In this document: positions 45,206 to 54,542 of the stretch, piece by piece
Layout: each line of letters opens with the position of its first letter
Numbering within the stretch: the stretch's first letter is position 1
From: Planctomycetaceae bacterium
GTDB lineage: Bacteria; Planctomycetota; Planctomycetia; Planctomycetales; Planctomycetaceae
Direction of reading: 5' to 3'
DNA length: 62,895 nt
NCBI GenBank assembly: GCA_900299185.1
Contig: OMIV01000003.1
Coordinates: forward strand, 1 to 62,895
Made by a program: the position numbers and the translations under genes
The notes under the pieces: model-generated
Database searches by the model: none
What the model was told of the DNA's origin: nothing
What the model saw: only the letters and a program-made list of their open reading frames with translations

Positions 45206-46687
45206 TTAACGATTCCTCTTACGAGACTTCGCAGCATCCTTACGTTTCTTCTTCTTGGCCTCTTTGGCTTCGTTCGGATCAAGAGGCCCTCTTTTGCTGC
45301 GTTGCTTTTGGGCTTTTAGCTCTGCTCCTGGATTCATGGCTCCGGCGCGAGTTAGTTCGCTCATTGCTCGCATTCGATCAAGCGGACCGAGGCCTGCCAT
45401 TCGACGCATGATTCCAGCCATTTGATCAAACTGCTTGATCAAAGCACCGATCTCATGTGGCTCGACGCCGGCACCTGCGGCAATTCGCATTCGACGCGAA
45501 CGGTCGATCTTGTCAGGGCGTTCGCGTTCAAGGGGAGTCATCGAGTTGATCATGCCGTCGATGCGTCGCAGATCCTTTTCCGGGTCTGCCATCTGAGACA
45601 TCGCATCAGCGATGTTACCCATACCGGGCAGCATCTTGAGGATGTCTCGCATCGAGCCGAGCTTCTTGATCATCTTCATCGTGCGCTGGAAGTCTTGCAG
45701 GGTGAACTTCCCCGCTTTCATCTTCTCTTGCGCATCGAGAACTTCGTCTTCCGAGATCTCTCTCTGAGCTTTCTCGAACAGAGTGACGACGTCACCCATT
45801 CCGAGAATTCGGCCAGCCATGCGGTCTGCATGGAAAAGTTCTAGCCGTTCGAGCTGTTCCCCGACTCCGATGAATTTGATCGGAACGCCAGTGACCGCTT
45901 TGACTGAGAGGGCCGCGCCGCCTCGAGTATCACCATCGAGCTTGGTGAGGATGACGCCGTCTAGTTCCAGAGCCTCATTGAACGCCTTCGCGCTGTTGAC
46001 CGCGTCCTGCCCAGTCATCGCATCGCAAACGAGCAAGACCTGATGTGGCTGGCAGCGGCGATCGATCTCTTGGAGCTCGGTCATCAACTCATCGTCGATG
46101 TGGAGCCGACCGGCGGTGTCGAGAATTACGAGGTCGACATTCCCTTCGGCACGAGCCTTTGACAAAGCGTTATGGCAGACTTGCACCGGATTGCTCTTAC
46201 CCGGTTCTTCAGCGTAAACGGGGACACCAACTTGCTGTCCGACGACCTTGAGCTGTTCGATGGCAGCTGGGCGTTGGAGGTCTGCTGCGACGAGCATGGG
46301 TTTGCGGCCTTGCTCTTTGAGCATCCTCGCAAGTTTGCCGCAGGTTGTTCTCTTTCCAGCTCCTTGCAAGCCGCACATCATCAGGACGCTGATACCGGAC
46401 TTCGCGAAGTGGAGCGAGTGGTCGACCGGTCCCATTAACTCCGCGAGTTCTTGATGAACAATGCCCACGAACTGCTGCGATGGAGTAATAGACTTCAAAA
46501 CTTCCGCGCCGACGGCTCGTTCGGTCACTCGTGCTACGAAGTCTGTCGCGACGTCATAGTTTACGTCAGCTTCGAGCAGGGCCTGGCGCACCTTGTCCAT
46601 TCCCTCGCGGATGTTTGACTCGGTCAAACGTCCCCCGCGAATAAATGACAGGGCATCCTTCAGGCTATTAGTAATGCCTTCGAACAT
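45206..46687 (-). CDS. ffh: Signal recognition particle protein Ffh
   Basis: Ffh is the GTPase of the signal recognition particle, which targets membrane proteins to the SecYEG channel. The 493-residue product has an N domain, the G domain (G1 [38 protein letters not shown]) and a Met-rich M domain (about 330-440) with a basic tail ending in [16 protein letters not shown]. In the G1 P-loop, Arg113 occupies the place of the Mg2+-coordinating Thr (GKTTT becomes GKRTT), a single-base change. The gene heads the ffh-rpsP-trmD-rplS operon. Confidence 0.94.
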   Translation of the reverse strand: MFEGITNSLKDALSFIRGGRLTESNIREGMDKVRQALLEADVNYDVATDFVARVTERAVGAEVLKSITPSQQFVGIVHQELAELMGPVDHSLHFAKSGISVLMMCGLQGAGKRTTCGKLARMLKEQGRKPMLVAADLQRPAAIEQLKVVGQQVGVPVYAEEPGKSNPVQVCHNALSKARAEGNVDLVILDTAGRLHIDDELMTELQEIDRRCQPHQVLLVCDAMTGQDAVNSAKAFNEALELDGVILTKLDGDTRGGAALSVKAVTGVPIKFIGVGEQLERLELFHADRMAGRILGMGDVVTLFEKAQREISEDEVLDAQEKMKAGKFTLQDFQRTMKMIKKLGSMRDILKMLPGMGNIADAMSQMADPEKDLRRIDGMINSMTPLERERPDKIDRSRRMRIAAGAGVEPHEIGALIKQFDQMAGIMRRMAGLGPLDRMRAMSELTRAGAMNPGAELKAQKQRSKRGPLDPNEAKEAKKKKRKDAAKSRKRNR

Positions 46688-47059
46688 TCCGAAGCGTCCC
46701 GGCGCAAGTTGAGCGTAGTCGCAATCAAACGCAGAGGGCTACGGCGGCAATTCGCAGCGTGGCGGCGACTCATGGTCGACGCTCTTTTTGAACCCTGAGA
46801 TTGGGTAACGCACGATACCGAGACTGAATTACGCACTTAATTTCAGTCGAGCCTTGCAGGAAGGTGCGGGATGGTAGAGGTCACATAAACGAGACGCAAC
46901 GATTCAGGCTGCGTCTTCCTGGGACGCAAAAACTCGCTCTGAAAACGCCGAGCATTTGGATCAAATCGTTCGTGTCTGACGATTTTGGGCGGCAACCATT
47001 CGTGAGATTGCTCGCCAACCTGGAGCAGCTGCACGAATTCCTTGCGGTCGTCATCAGAG
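46688..47059. other. Intergenic region between pyrC-like gene and ffh
   Basis: About 370 bases. An imperfect hairpin (GACTGAATT/AATTTCAGTC with one bulge) lies near 46825-46850 and may be the end of the pyrC-like transcript. The rest must hold the ffh promoter. No gene seen. Confidence 0.5.
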
Positions 47060-48343
47060 TTACTTCGCAGCGACCGAGTATCGAACTTGGCCATTCACAA
47101 AAACCGTGTGAGCTCGCCCTTTGACTGCTCGTCCGCCAAACGGGGTATTGCGGCTCTTGGAACGAAATAGAGATGGGTCGATTGTCCATTCGGCATTGGG
47201 GTCTATCAAAGTCACGTCAGCATCGGCCCCTGACTGCAAGGTTCCTTTTTGAATCCCCAACAGTTTCGCGGGACCAACAGTTAGCTTCGAAATCAGCTGT
47301 GGCCAAGTGAGATGTCCGGGCTCGATTAAGGTTTGGATGCAAATCGGAAGTAGCGTCTCCAGTCCTACGATTCCAAATGGGACTTGATCCAGTTCTAGAT
47401 CTTTTTCTTCCGACGCATATGGCTCGTGATCGGAGCTTATGATTTCGATCGTGCCGTCTCTTAAACCTGCAATTAGGGAATCGATGTGTTTTTTGGGACG
47501 CAACGGCGGCGAAACTTTGTAATTCGGGTCATAGCTTTGCAGCTCAAAATCGGTCAGTGCGAGGTGATGCGGAGTGACATTGCAAGAAACTTGCACGCCT
47601 TTCTCTTTGGCTCGGCGGATCAGGTCGACACTCACTGTCGTTGAAACACACAAGACATGTAGTCGAGCTTGGGTTCTCGCGGCGAGCGCGATGTCCCGGC
47701 TCACCATGATGCTTTCGGCTGCTGAAGGGATGCCGGACAAGCCAAGCACCGTTGAGAAGTACCCCTCGTGCATAACTCCATTGCGAGCAAGTTCGGGCAC
47801 GAGCGGGAAGCTGATTACCGCACAGTTAAACATCTTCGCGTATTCGAGCGCGCGCCACATGATTTCGGCGTTGGCAATTGGATGCTTGCCATCGGTAACA
47901 GCAACAGCACCGCCCTCTACGAGTTGTCCGATCTCGGCTAGTTCTTGACCGGCGTTGTCTTTGGTGACCGAACCTAAAGGGAACACATTGCAGTTCCCCG
48001 CTCGCTTTGAAAGGAGCGTTACGAACTCGGCGGCACCACGATTATCGATTGCGGGGTTCGTATCAGGTCTGGCTGCGATTGAAGTAAAGCCGCCAGCGAC
48101 AGCAGCTGCGGTTCCCGTCGATGACGTCTCGTCTTCCTCATTGCCTGGTTCTCGCAGGGCAACATGAATGTCTATCAATCCCGGACAGACAATGAGCCCC
48201 GTTGCGTCGATCAGCCGATCTGCGACGGTTGTTCCGTTGTCAACGCCGACCACTCGATCGTCTCTCAGCAAGAGATTGCCAATGCGATCAATGTTCTGGC
48301 TGGGATCGATAATTCGCCCGCCGCGAATCAGCGTTGTCGTCAT
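47060..48343 (-). CDS. Dihydroorotase homologue with most metal ligands replaced
   Basis: The 427-residue protein is clearly a class I dihydroorotase-like amidohydrolase (GLIVCPGLIDIHVALREPG, GGFTSIAARPDTNP, VPFGIVGLETLLP, KLLGIQKGTLQSGADADVTLID). Ligand positions compared with the Aquifex enzyme: His60 kept, second His of HxH is Ala62, Asp151 kept, His to Phe179, His to Cys232, Asp305 kept, with DHAPH read as DHEPY (Tyr309). This is the pattern of an inactive pseudo-DHOase, as with Pseudomonas PyrC', which supports aspartate transcarbamoylase. It starts immediately after glnS (TAGATG), so it is translationally coupled. No pyrB is in the window. Confidence 0.85.
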   Translation of the reverse strand: MTTTLIRGGRIIDPSQNIDRIGNLLLRDDRVVGVDNGTTVADRLIDATGLIVCPGLIDIHVALREPGNEEDETSSTGTAAAVAGGFTSIAARPDTNPAIDNRGAAEFVTLLSKRAGNCNVFPLGSVTKDNAGQELAEIGQLVEGGAVAVTDGKHPIANAEIMWRALEYAKMFNCAVISFPLVPELARNGVMHEGYFSTVLGLSGIPSAAESIMVSRDIALAARTQARLHVLCVSTTVSVDLIRRAKEKGVQVSCNVTPHHLALTDFELQSYDPNYKVSPPLRPKKHIDSLIAGLRDGTIEIISSDHEPYASEEKDLELDQVPFGIVGLETLLPICIQTLIEPGHLTWPQLISKLTVGPAKLLGIQKGTLQSGADADVTLIDPNAEWTIDPSLFRSKSRNTPFGGRAVKGRAHTVFVNGQVRYSVAAK

Positions 48344-50053
48344 CTAGTCGCCCTTTGATTGCACCTTAGCCCATGAGTCTTTGAGTGTGACCGTGCGGTT
48401 AAAGACTAACTGATTCTCCGTCGAATCTTTATCGAGGCAGAAGTAGCCATTCCGCTCAAACTGGAATTTGGCCATTGGAGCCGCTGTTGCAAGGCTCGGT
48501 TCGAGCTTGCAGCCGGCCAGCACCTGCAACGAGTTCGGGTTGAGATACTTCTTCCAGTCTTCCCCTTCCGGAATTGCTCCGGCATCGGGGATCGACAGCA
48601 AGCGGTCATAGAGCCGCACTTCCGCATCGACGGCTTGCGGCGCGGAGACCCAATGAATCGTCCCTTGCACTTTGCGGCCGTCAGGAGCATTACCGCCACG
48701 AGTAGCCGGGTCGTACGTGCAACGCAGTTCGATGACGTTGCCCGCCGCGTCCTTCACGACATCGACGCACTTCACGAAGTACGCATACCGCAGCCGCACT
48801 TCACGACCGGGACCGAGCCGGAAGAATTTTTTGGGCGGGTCTTCCATAAAGTCGCTTTGCTCGATGTACAGCTCGCGTGAGAACGGAACTTGCCGCGTGC
48901 CATAGCTCGCGTCTTCGGGATTGTTGATCGCCTCTAGCTGCTCGACTTGCCCTTCGGGATAGTTGTCGATGACGACCTTCAGCGGGTTGAGCACGCCCAT
49001 CACCCGCGGGGCTCGCTTATTGAGGTCTTCGCGAATCGCCTGCTCAAGCCACTCCATCTCAACGAGGCTATTGAACTTCGCGACACCGATCCGCTCGCAG
49101 AACGCTCGCAGCGACTCGGGCGTATAACCGCGCCGACGCAAGCCGCAAATCGTCGGCATGCGCGGGTCGTCCCAACCGCTGACGTGCTTCGCTTCGACAA
49201 GCTCAAGCAGTTTCCGCTTGCTCATCACGGTGTAAGTGAGGTTGAGTCGCGCGAACTCAATCTGCTGCGGATGATGAATGCCGAGCTGCTCGATGCACCA
49301 ATCGTAGAGCGGTCGATGATTCTCGAATTCGAGCGTGCAGATCGAGTGCGTGATGCCTTCGAGCGAATCGTTTTGCCCGTGCATCCAGTCATACATCGGG
49401 TAGATGCACCACTTGTCGCCGGTGCGATGATGCGACGCATGGCGAATGCGATACAGCAATGGATCGCGGAGATTCATGTTCGGCGAAGCCATATCGATCT
49501 TCGCCCGCAGCACCATTTTGCCGTCGGGGAATTCGCCCGAGCGCATGCGACGGAAGAGCGACAAGCTCTCGTCGATGGGCCGATCACGATAAGGACTATT
49601 CGAGCCGGCTTCAGTCAGCGTGCCGCGTCCCGCGCGGATTTGTTCAAGCGTCTGCTCGTCGATGTAAGCCTTACCGTCGAGGATCAGCTTCTCGGAGAAC
49701 TGATAAATCTGCTCGAAGAAGTCCGACGCATAAAAGAGCCGGTCTTCCCAATCGAAGCCAAGCCAGCGCACGTCCTCCATGATGGAGTCGACATACTCGA
49801 CGTCTTCTTTGGTCGGGTTCGTGTCATCGAACCGCAGGTTGCACTTGCCGCCGTATTTCTTCGCGAGACCGAAGTTCAAGCAAATGGACTTTGCATGGCC
49901 GATGTGCAAATAGCCATTCGGCTCGGGCGGGAAGCGCGTATGAACTCGCCCACCATTCTTCCCGGCGGCGATATCGCGTTCGATGATTTGCTCGATGAAG
50001 TTCAGCGATCGAGCTTCGTCACGAGCCTTCGCATCCGTGTGGTTTGTTTCCAT
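48344..50053 (-). CDS. glnS: Glutaminyl-tRNA synthetase
   Basis: The 569-residue class Ib synthetase has the HIGH motif as [15 protein letters not shown], the KMSKS equivalent VMSKRK, and the GlnRS-specific region [15 protein letters not shown] and [14 protein letters not shown] (here [16 protein letters not shown]). The two C-terminal beta-barrels read [16 protein letters not shown] and [14 protein letters not shown]...[17 protein letters not shown]. The ATG at 50053 has GGAG upstream; the frame remains open to 50179. It is coupled to the pseudo-dihydroorotase gene. Confidence 0.95.
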   Translation of the reverse strand: METNHTDAKARDEARSLNFIEQIIERDIAAGKNGGRVHTRFPPEPNGYLHIGHAKSICLNFGLAKKYGGKCNLRFDDTNPTKEDVEYVDSIMEDVRWLGFDWEDRLFYASDFFEQIYQFSEKLILDGKAYIDEQTLEQIRAGRGTLTEAGSNSPYRDRPIDESLSLFRRMRSGEFPDGKMVLRAKIDMASPNMNLRDPLLYRIRHASHHRTGDKWCIYPMYDWMHGQNDSLEGITHSICTLEFENHRPLYDWCIEQLGIHHPQQIEFARLNLTYTVMSKRKLLELVEAKHVSGWDDPRMPTICGLRRRGYTPESLRAFCERIGVAKFNSLVEMEWLEQAIREDLNKRAPRVMGVLNPLKVVIDNYPEGQVEQLEAINNPEDASYGTRQVPFSRELYIEQSDFMEDPPKKFFRLGPGREVRLRYAYFVKCVDVVKDAAGNVIELRCTYDPATRGGNAPDGRKVQGTIHWVSAPQAVDAEVRLYDRLLSIPDAGAIPEGEDWKKYLNPNSLQVLAGCKLEPSLATAAPMAKFQFERNGYFCLDKDSTENQLVFNRTVTLKDSWAKVQSKGD

Positions 50054-50241
50054 GAGTCGACTCCATTCGTGACGGTGAGCTGATTTCCTGAAACCAGCAG
50101 CGCAGTGGCTATCTGAAGCTAGCATCTGCATGTTTTGCAGATTGGCCATCAAACTCAAAACATCTAGTTCGGCGCGCAAAAATAAGCCGGAACCATCGAG
50201 TGATCCCAGCTTATTTGTATGAGTTGCGAACCAACTAGGTA

Positions 50242-50418
50242 CTAGGTGGCTGGCTGACCTTCGAATTCCACAAACGGACTCATCTTACGAGCCTTCAGGA
50301 AAATTGCTTCCTTATCTGCAGGAGTCTTCGCAGCGGCAAATCGGGCTCGAAGTTTCTTCAGTTTTGCACGGCGAGTTCGTCGGCGAGCGATTTCACGGTC
50401 ACGTTCTACACGACCCAT
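50242..50418 (-). CDS. Small basic conserved-type protein, 58 residues
   Basis: A short minus-strand frame encodes [20 protein letters not shown] and ends [13 protein letters not shown]. It has AGGA upstream of the ATG. The first 25 residues are highly basic, suggesting RNA or ribosome binding. It resembles small planctomycete basic proteins that I recall as DUF6800, an uncertain match. It lies about 190 bases upstream of glnS and is on the same strand. Confidence 0.6.
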   Translation of the reverse strand: MGRVERDREIARRRTRRAKLKKLRARFAAAKTPADKEAIFLKARKMSPFVEFEGQPAT

Positions 50419-50729
50419 CTTTGACGTTCCTAATTCACATCGACAGGTGACTTCGACTCATCCATTGGAGTCGGAAATTACTGAGCGGGTCGGGTTTGTA
50501 GTGGCGACCGACTTGATGGTCAACCTGCTTGAAAGGCCTACCTTGGTCGAGAAAAAGGTGAATTCGTGGCATCAACGAGACTTGTTCAATGCTCGTTTAT
50601 TTTGACGAGTAGATCCCTCCAGGAAGCTTGAGTCTTGGAGTCGTTCAGCGGCACGGTCGATCTAACTCCTACGAACGGCGTACAGGGAATGCGCGCCGTT
50701 GATCTGTTTGTTTTCAGGGAGGGGCTCAA
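50419..50729. other. Intergenic region between the small basic gene and flgE
   Basis: About 310 bases between divergent genes, expected to carry both promoters. No sigma-28 or sigma-54 type motif was convincing. Confidence 0.5.
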
Positions 50730-52559
50730 ATGGGTCTGACGACAGCTTTAAACACTTCGCTCAATGGTCTTTCGCTTAACGAAACCCAGATCGAAGTCTT
50801 GGGCAACAACATCGCCAATGCCGGCACGAATGGCTTCAAGGCTTCAAACGTTCACTTCACGACCCAGCTAGCTCGAACTCTCAGTGTCGGTTCTGCTCCG
50901 CAAGGGCAGAATGGTGGTACAAACCCGAGACAAGTTGGTCTTGGTGCCACTACTGCGGCCATCGTTAAGGACTTCTCGCAGGGGGCGATTAGTGGCTCGA
51001 CTAGCCCCTCTGACCTAGCGATCGAAGGTTCCGGGTTCTTCGTTCTGGAAGGCAACAGCGGTCGGGTTTACTCCCGAAATGGAAACTTCGGCCTGAATAA
51101 CGCGAGCAAGTTGGTCAACGATAACGGCCTTCGAGTTCAAGGTTACGGTGTCGATGACGCGTTCAACGTGGTCACCACTCAGCTCGTCGACATCAAGATT
51201 CCGCTAGGCAAATTGAATGTGGCATTGGAGACCACCGAAGTTAATTTGAACGGTGCGTTAAAGACCGGTTCTGGTGCAGATGTCGCGACGCGTCGAGGCG
51301 TTTTAGCGACGCCGGTACTGAACGACATAAGCGGTGCCTCTCCGACGGTCGCGGTCGGAACGACGCTTCTCAAGGATGTTGGTTTCACAGCGGGAAACAA
51401 TTTGTTTCGATCAGGTGAAACGATTAAGTACGCGGCGTCCAAGGGCGGAGCGTCCTATGAACCACAGAGTCTCAAAATCACTGACACCACGACGATTGAT
51501 GACTACATGACGTTCATGCAGAACTCCTTGGGAATCGACGACAAAGATCCCGAGCCAGTTTTGAAAAGAGAAGTTCCGGGGATGGAGAACTTAATCTCTG
51601 GTATCTCTGGTTTCGACACGCTCGCTGACGACGCACAGGTTGGAGTTGCAGGTGTGTCCTTAATCAATGGGCAAATTGTCGCAATCTCCAACCTTGGAAC
51701 TTCTCAAGCTGCAGATCTTCCAGGTGTGAACCTGACTCAGACTGAGGAATTTGCAACGGTCCCGTCTAGTGGGGACAAGCAACTGTCATTGGACTTCAAA
51801 CAACTCAACACAGATGAGAATGCGCCAAATGGCGAGAGTGTTGTGGTGACGTTTCCAGTCTATGACTCATTGGGCGAGCAGGTTGTCGTTCGAATGCATG
51901 CTGTCATGGAAGCGCGCGAGGATGCGACAACGGTTTATCGCTACTACTTCGAGAGTGCCGACGACAGTGATCCCAATCTCTTCTTGGGGAGCGGCAAGAT
52001 TACTCTTGATGGGGAAGGACACTTGACGGGTTCAAGGACCGCGACTGTGGAGATCAATCGAGGAAATACCGCTGCAAACGACATGCATCTCACCGTCGAT
52101 TTCTCTCAGATCAGCGGTCTAACGGACGGTCAGGACGTGTCTTCTGGAGACCCGTCGGCGCCGCGTGGCACGCTAAATTTGTTGGCCCAAAATGGAGCTC
52201 CTCCAGGCACGCTGAGTAGCTTCAACATCAACGAGCAGGGTGTGATCAGCGGTGTCTTTACCAACGGCGTTATTCGAACGTTGGGCCAGATCATGCTGGC
52301 GCAATTCCCGAACCCACAAGGGTTGGTTGAGAACGGCTCTGGCACCTTCATCGAGGGTGTAAGTTCCGGTCCGGCTCAGCTTGTTACTCCCGGCAACCAG
52401 GGTAGTGGTTCGCTGAGATCAGGTGCGATCGAGTTGTCGAACACCGACGTCGGACGAAGCTTGGTGGATCTCATCGTCGCGTCGACCAACTATCGAGGTA
52501 ACGCGCGTGTTATTAGCTCGGTTCAACAACTCGTTGATGAGTTACTACAGCTTCGATAA
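50730..52559 (+). CDS. flgE: Flagellar hook protein FlgE
   Basis: The 609-residue protein has the rod/hook N-terminus (LSLNETQIEVLGNNIANAGTNGFKAS), LAIEGSGFFVLEG, SRNGNFGLNN and the C-terminal DVGRSLVDLIVASTNYRGNARVISSVQQLVDELLQ helix. FlgE polymerises into the flexible hook. A large variable middle domain makes it longer than the 402-residue Salmonella FlgE. GGGAGGGG precedes the ATG. flbD follows 30 bases later. Confidence 0.94.
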   Translation: MGLTTALNTSLNGLSLNETQIEVLGNNIANAGTNGFKASNVHFTTQLARTLSVGSAPQGQNGGTNPRQVGLGATTAAIVKDFSQGAISGSTSPSDLAIEGSGFFVLEGNSGRVYSRNGNFGLNNASKLVNDNGLRVQGYGVDDAFNVVTTQLVDIKIPLGKLNVALETTEVNLNGALKTGSGADVATRRGVLATPVLNDISGASPTVAVGTTLLKDVGFTAGNNLFRSGETIKYAASKGGASYEPQSLKITDTTTIDDYMTFMQNSLGIDDKDPEPVLKREVPGMENLISGISGFDTLADDAQVGVAGVSLINGQIVAISNLGTSQAADLPGVNLTQTEEFATVPSSGDKQLSLDFKQLNTDENAPNGESVVVTFPVYDSLGEQVVVRMHAVMEAREDATTVYRYYFESADDSDPNLFLGSGKITLDGEGHLTGSRTATVEINRGNTAANDMHLTVDFSQISGLTDGQDVSSGDPSAPRGTLNLLAQNGAPPGTLSSFNINEQGVISGVFTNGVIRTLGQIMLAQFPNPQGLVENGSGTFIEGVSSGPAQLVTPGNQGSGSLRSGAIELSNTDVGRSLVDLIVASTNYRGNARVISSVQQLVDELLQLR

Positions 52560-52589
52560 TCGGTAGTTCGATACGCGAGGAACTCCTAG

Positions 52590-52784
52590 ATGATCAAGCT
52601 CACCAAACTCAACGGCGAAGAAGTCATCGTTAACGCGGAACTCATACGTTTTGTGGAGCGTCGGCCGGATACCTACATCACCCTGACTACCAACGACCGC
52701 TTCATAGTGCGGGAGTCTGTTGAGGAAGTGGTCAGTCGCAGTATCGCCTATGCGCGAATTGTCCGATTACCTTTTGCCAGTTAA
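52590..52784 (+). CDS. flbD: FlbD-family flagellar protein
   Basis: The 64-residue protein matches the small FlbD family: MIKLTKLNGEEVIVNAELI, ETxPDT as RRPDTYITLTTNDRFIVRESVEEVVSR. It usually follows flgE in bacterial motility operons; its exact role is unknown. GAGGAA precedes the ATG. The common motA/motB/fliL neighbours do not follow. Confidence 0.88.
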   Translation: MIKLTKLNGEEVIVNAELIRFVERRPDTYITLTTNDRFIVRESVEEVVSRSIAYARIVRLPFAS

Positions 52785-52788
52785 CGAA

Positions 52789-52813
52789 AGCGGAGTCGCA
52801 TCGCGACTCCGCT
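52789..52813. terminator. Hairpin between flbD and the dehydrogenase gene
   Basis: AGCGGAGTCGC pairs with GCGACTCCGCT (11 bp) around a 3-nt loop in the gap of convergent genes. It resembles the stem sequence of the 46-nt repeats. There is no T-run. Confidence 0.6.
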
Positions 52814-52844
52814 ACGTTGGAGCAATTTCGCAAGGTATCAAAAA

Positions 52845-54419
52845 CTACAGGACGTCAGCCTGAGTCGGAGTTCCGTCAATCAGTCGCCAACAGCCGTTGG
52901 GATTCTTGTCTTTCAAGGCAGATGGCAGGCGATGAGCTCGAATGTTGTCGAAGCTTTGCAGCATTCCGAAGCGCTTCAATGAGGCCGGAATACCGACTGC
53001 CGTGAAGCCCGGGTGACCAGTTGCAGGGAATGGACCGCCATGATTCATGGCCGGAGAAACCGCAACTCCCGTAGGCATCTTGTCATTCAGGAGTCGACCA
53101 ACGCGCGCTCGCAACGCTGGAGCGATGCGGTCATAGAGGGCGTCGTCGCTGCCTTGAGTGTCGCTATAAATACAGCCGGTCAAATTGCCTTCGAGGTGTT
53201 CGAGAACCGCTGATAGCTCGGCTTCATTCGCGGCGACCACCAAGAGAGACGCGTTTCCGAAGGCTTCAGTCTGAAGTGCTTCCGGGTTGGACAAGAATTG
53301 CTGTCCCGACACTTTCAAGAGCGTGTTGGCATGTGAGTAACCCTTGCCACCACCTGCCGTACCTCCGGTGAGCATCTCGGCTCCCGCCGCACGTAGCACT
53401 GCGATGCCCGAGATGAAGTTCTTCTGTACGCCTTCACTGAGGAACGTGCCGATTGGTGCTCCTCCAAACTTCTTTGTCAGCGAAGCGACAAAGGCGTCGG
53501 TTTGGGGACCAGCGAGCAATGCGACTAGGCCGGGGTTCGTGCAGAACTGGCCTGTGCCCATCAAGCAACTCGATGTGAAGTCGGCGGCGATGGCTTCGGC
53601 TCGTTCGTTGATTGCACCGGGCATAATCACGACCGGATTGATGCTCGACAGTTCGAGGTAGATCGGCTTGCCGGTTTTGTCTGCTGCATCTTTAAGTACG
53701 AGGCCAGTGTGGCGGGCTCCGGTGTAACCGACTGCACCGATCAGGCGATGGCTCACCAATCGGCAGCCATCAGAGTGACTGGTGCGATAGATCAATTGCA
53801 CGAAACCATTCGGCATGCCGGTGTCGGTGGCTGCTTTCTGAGCTGCTTCAGCAAACAACCGAGTTGTGTTGGGATGTGACGAGTGCCCTTTGGCAATCAC
53901 AGGGTTGCCAGCGGCGACGGCGGCGGCAAAGTCGCCTCCCGAGATACCGTTAAAGGCGAACGGGAAGTTGTTCGGACCAAAGACGACGACGGGACCAATG
54001 GGACCGAGCATCGAGCGAATGTTGTTCTTGGTGTCGATGGTTGGAGCTGCCCAAGAGCCGTCGCGAGCGGCAGCGGCAGCTTGGCGGAGTTGATTTGTCG
54101 TGCGAGGTAACTCGGCAACCTTCAATCTTGGTTCAACAGGCAGACCTGTTTCCGCATTGGCGGTGGCAATCAATTCTGCAGCTCGCGCTTCGATCAACTC
54201 CGCATAGCGTTCGAGGAAAGCAGCGAATCGATCGCCGGGCCAAGATCGCACTTCGCGAGCGGCCGCAGCGGCTGCGTTGATTGCGGCTTCGATCTCTTCC
54301 CACTTCGAAATCGGATAGTCGCTATCGATGGGCTGACAGGTCGCGGGGTTTACGGCTTGAAACAAGCCAGAGTGGTTTGACTGAATCCATTGACCATTGA
54401 TGAGAACGGGATGCGGCAT
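52845..54419 (-). CDS. Aldehyde dehydrogenase (ketoglutarate-semialdehyde type)
   Basis: The 524-residue protein has the ALDH fold: GPVVVFGPNNFPFAF for NAD(P), the general base and nucleophile region YLELSSINPVVIMPG and the active Cys in LMGTGQFCTNPG. The pattern matches (NADP+) alpha-ketoglutaric semialdehyde dehydrogenases of sugar or hydroxyproline catabolism. The ATG at 54419 (MPHPVLINGQWI) is preferred; the frame stays open to 54515. The giant kinase gene lies 123 bases upstream. Confidence 0.85.
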   Translation of the reverse strand: MPHPVLINGQWIQSNHSGLFQAVNPATCQPIDSDYPISKWEEIEAAINAAAAAAREVRSWPGDRFAAFLERYAELIEARAAELIATANAETGLPVEPRLKVAELPRTTNQLRQAAAAARDGSWAAPTIDTKNNIRSMLGPIGPVVVFGPNNFPFAFNGISGGDFAAAVAAGNPVIAKGHSSHPNTTRLFAEAAQKAATDTGMPNGFVQLIYRTSHSDGCRLVSHRLIGAVGYTGARHTGLVLKDAADKTGKPIYLELSSINPVVIMPGAINERAEAIAADFTSSCLMGTGQFCTNPGLVALLAGPQTDAFVASLTKKFGGAPIGTFLSEGVQKNFISGIAVLRAAGAEMLTGGTAGGGKGYSHANTLLKVSGQQFLSNPEALQTEAFGNASLLVVAANEAELSAVLEHLEGNLTGCIYSDTQGSDDALYDRIAPALRARVGRLLNDKMPTGVAVSPAMNHGGPFPATGHPGFTAVGIPASLKRFGMLQSFDNIRAHRLPSALKDKNPNGCWRLIDGTPTQADVL

Positions 54420-54542
54420 GTTGCTGAAGTCTTGATTGAAAAGTGGATGGATGCGGATGACGGGTTTCGCAGCGTTGAGTGGCTGCGAAGCTCGGTTGAT
54501 TGTCGATGGTCCCAAGCGCTTACCGATTAACCAAAGCCAGAG

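Noticed and set aside
48947-50083. 378-codon plus-strand frame opposite glnS
   Set aside because: Antisense to conserved GlnRS motifs, with no features of its own.
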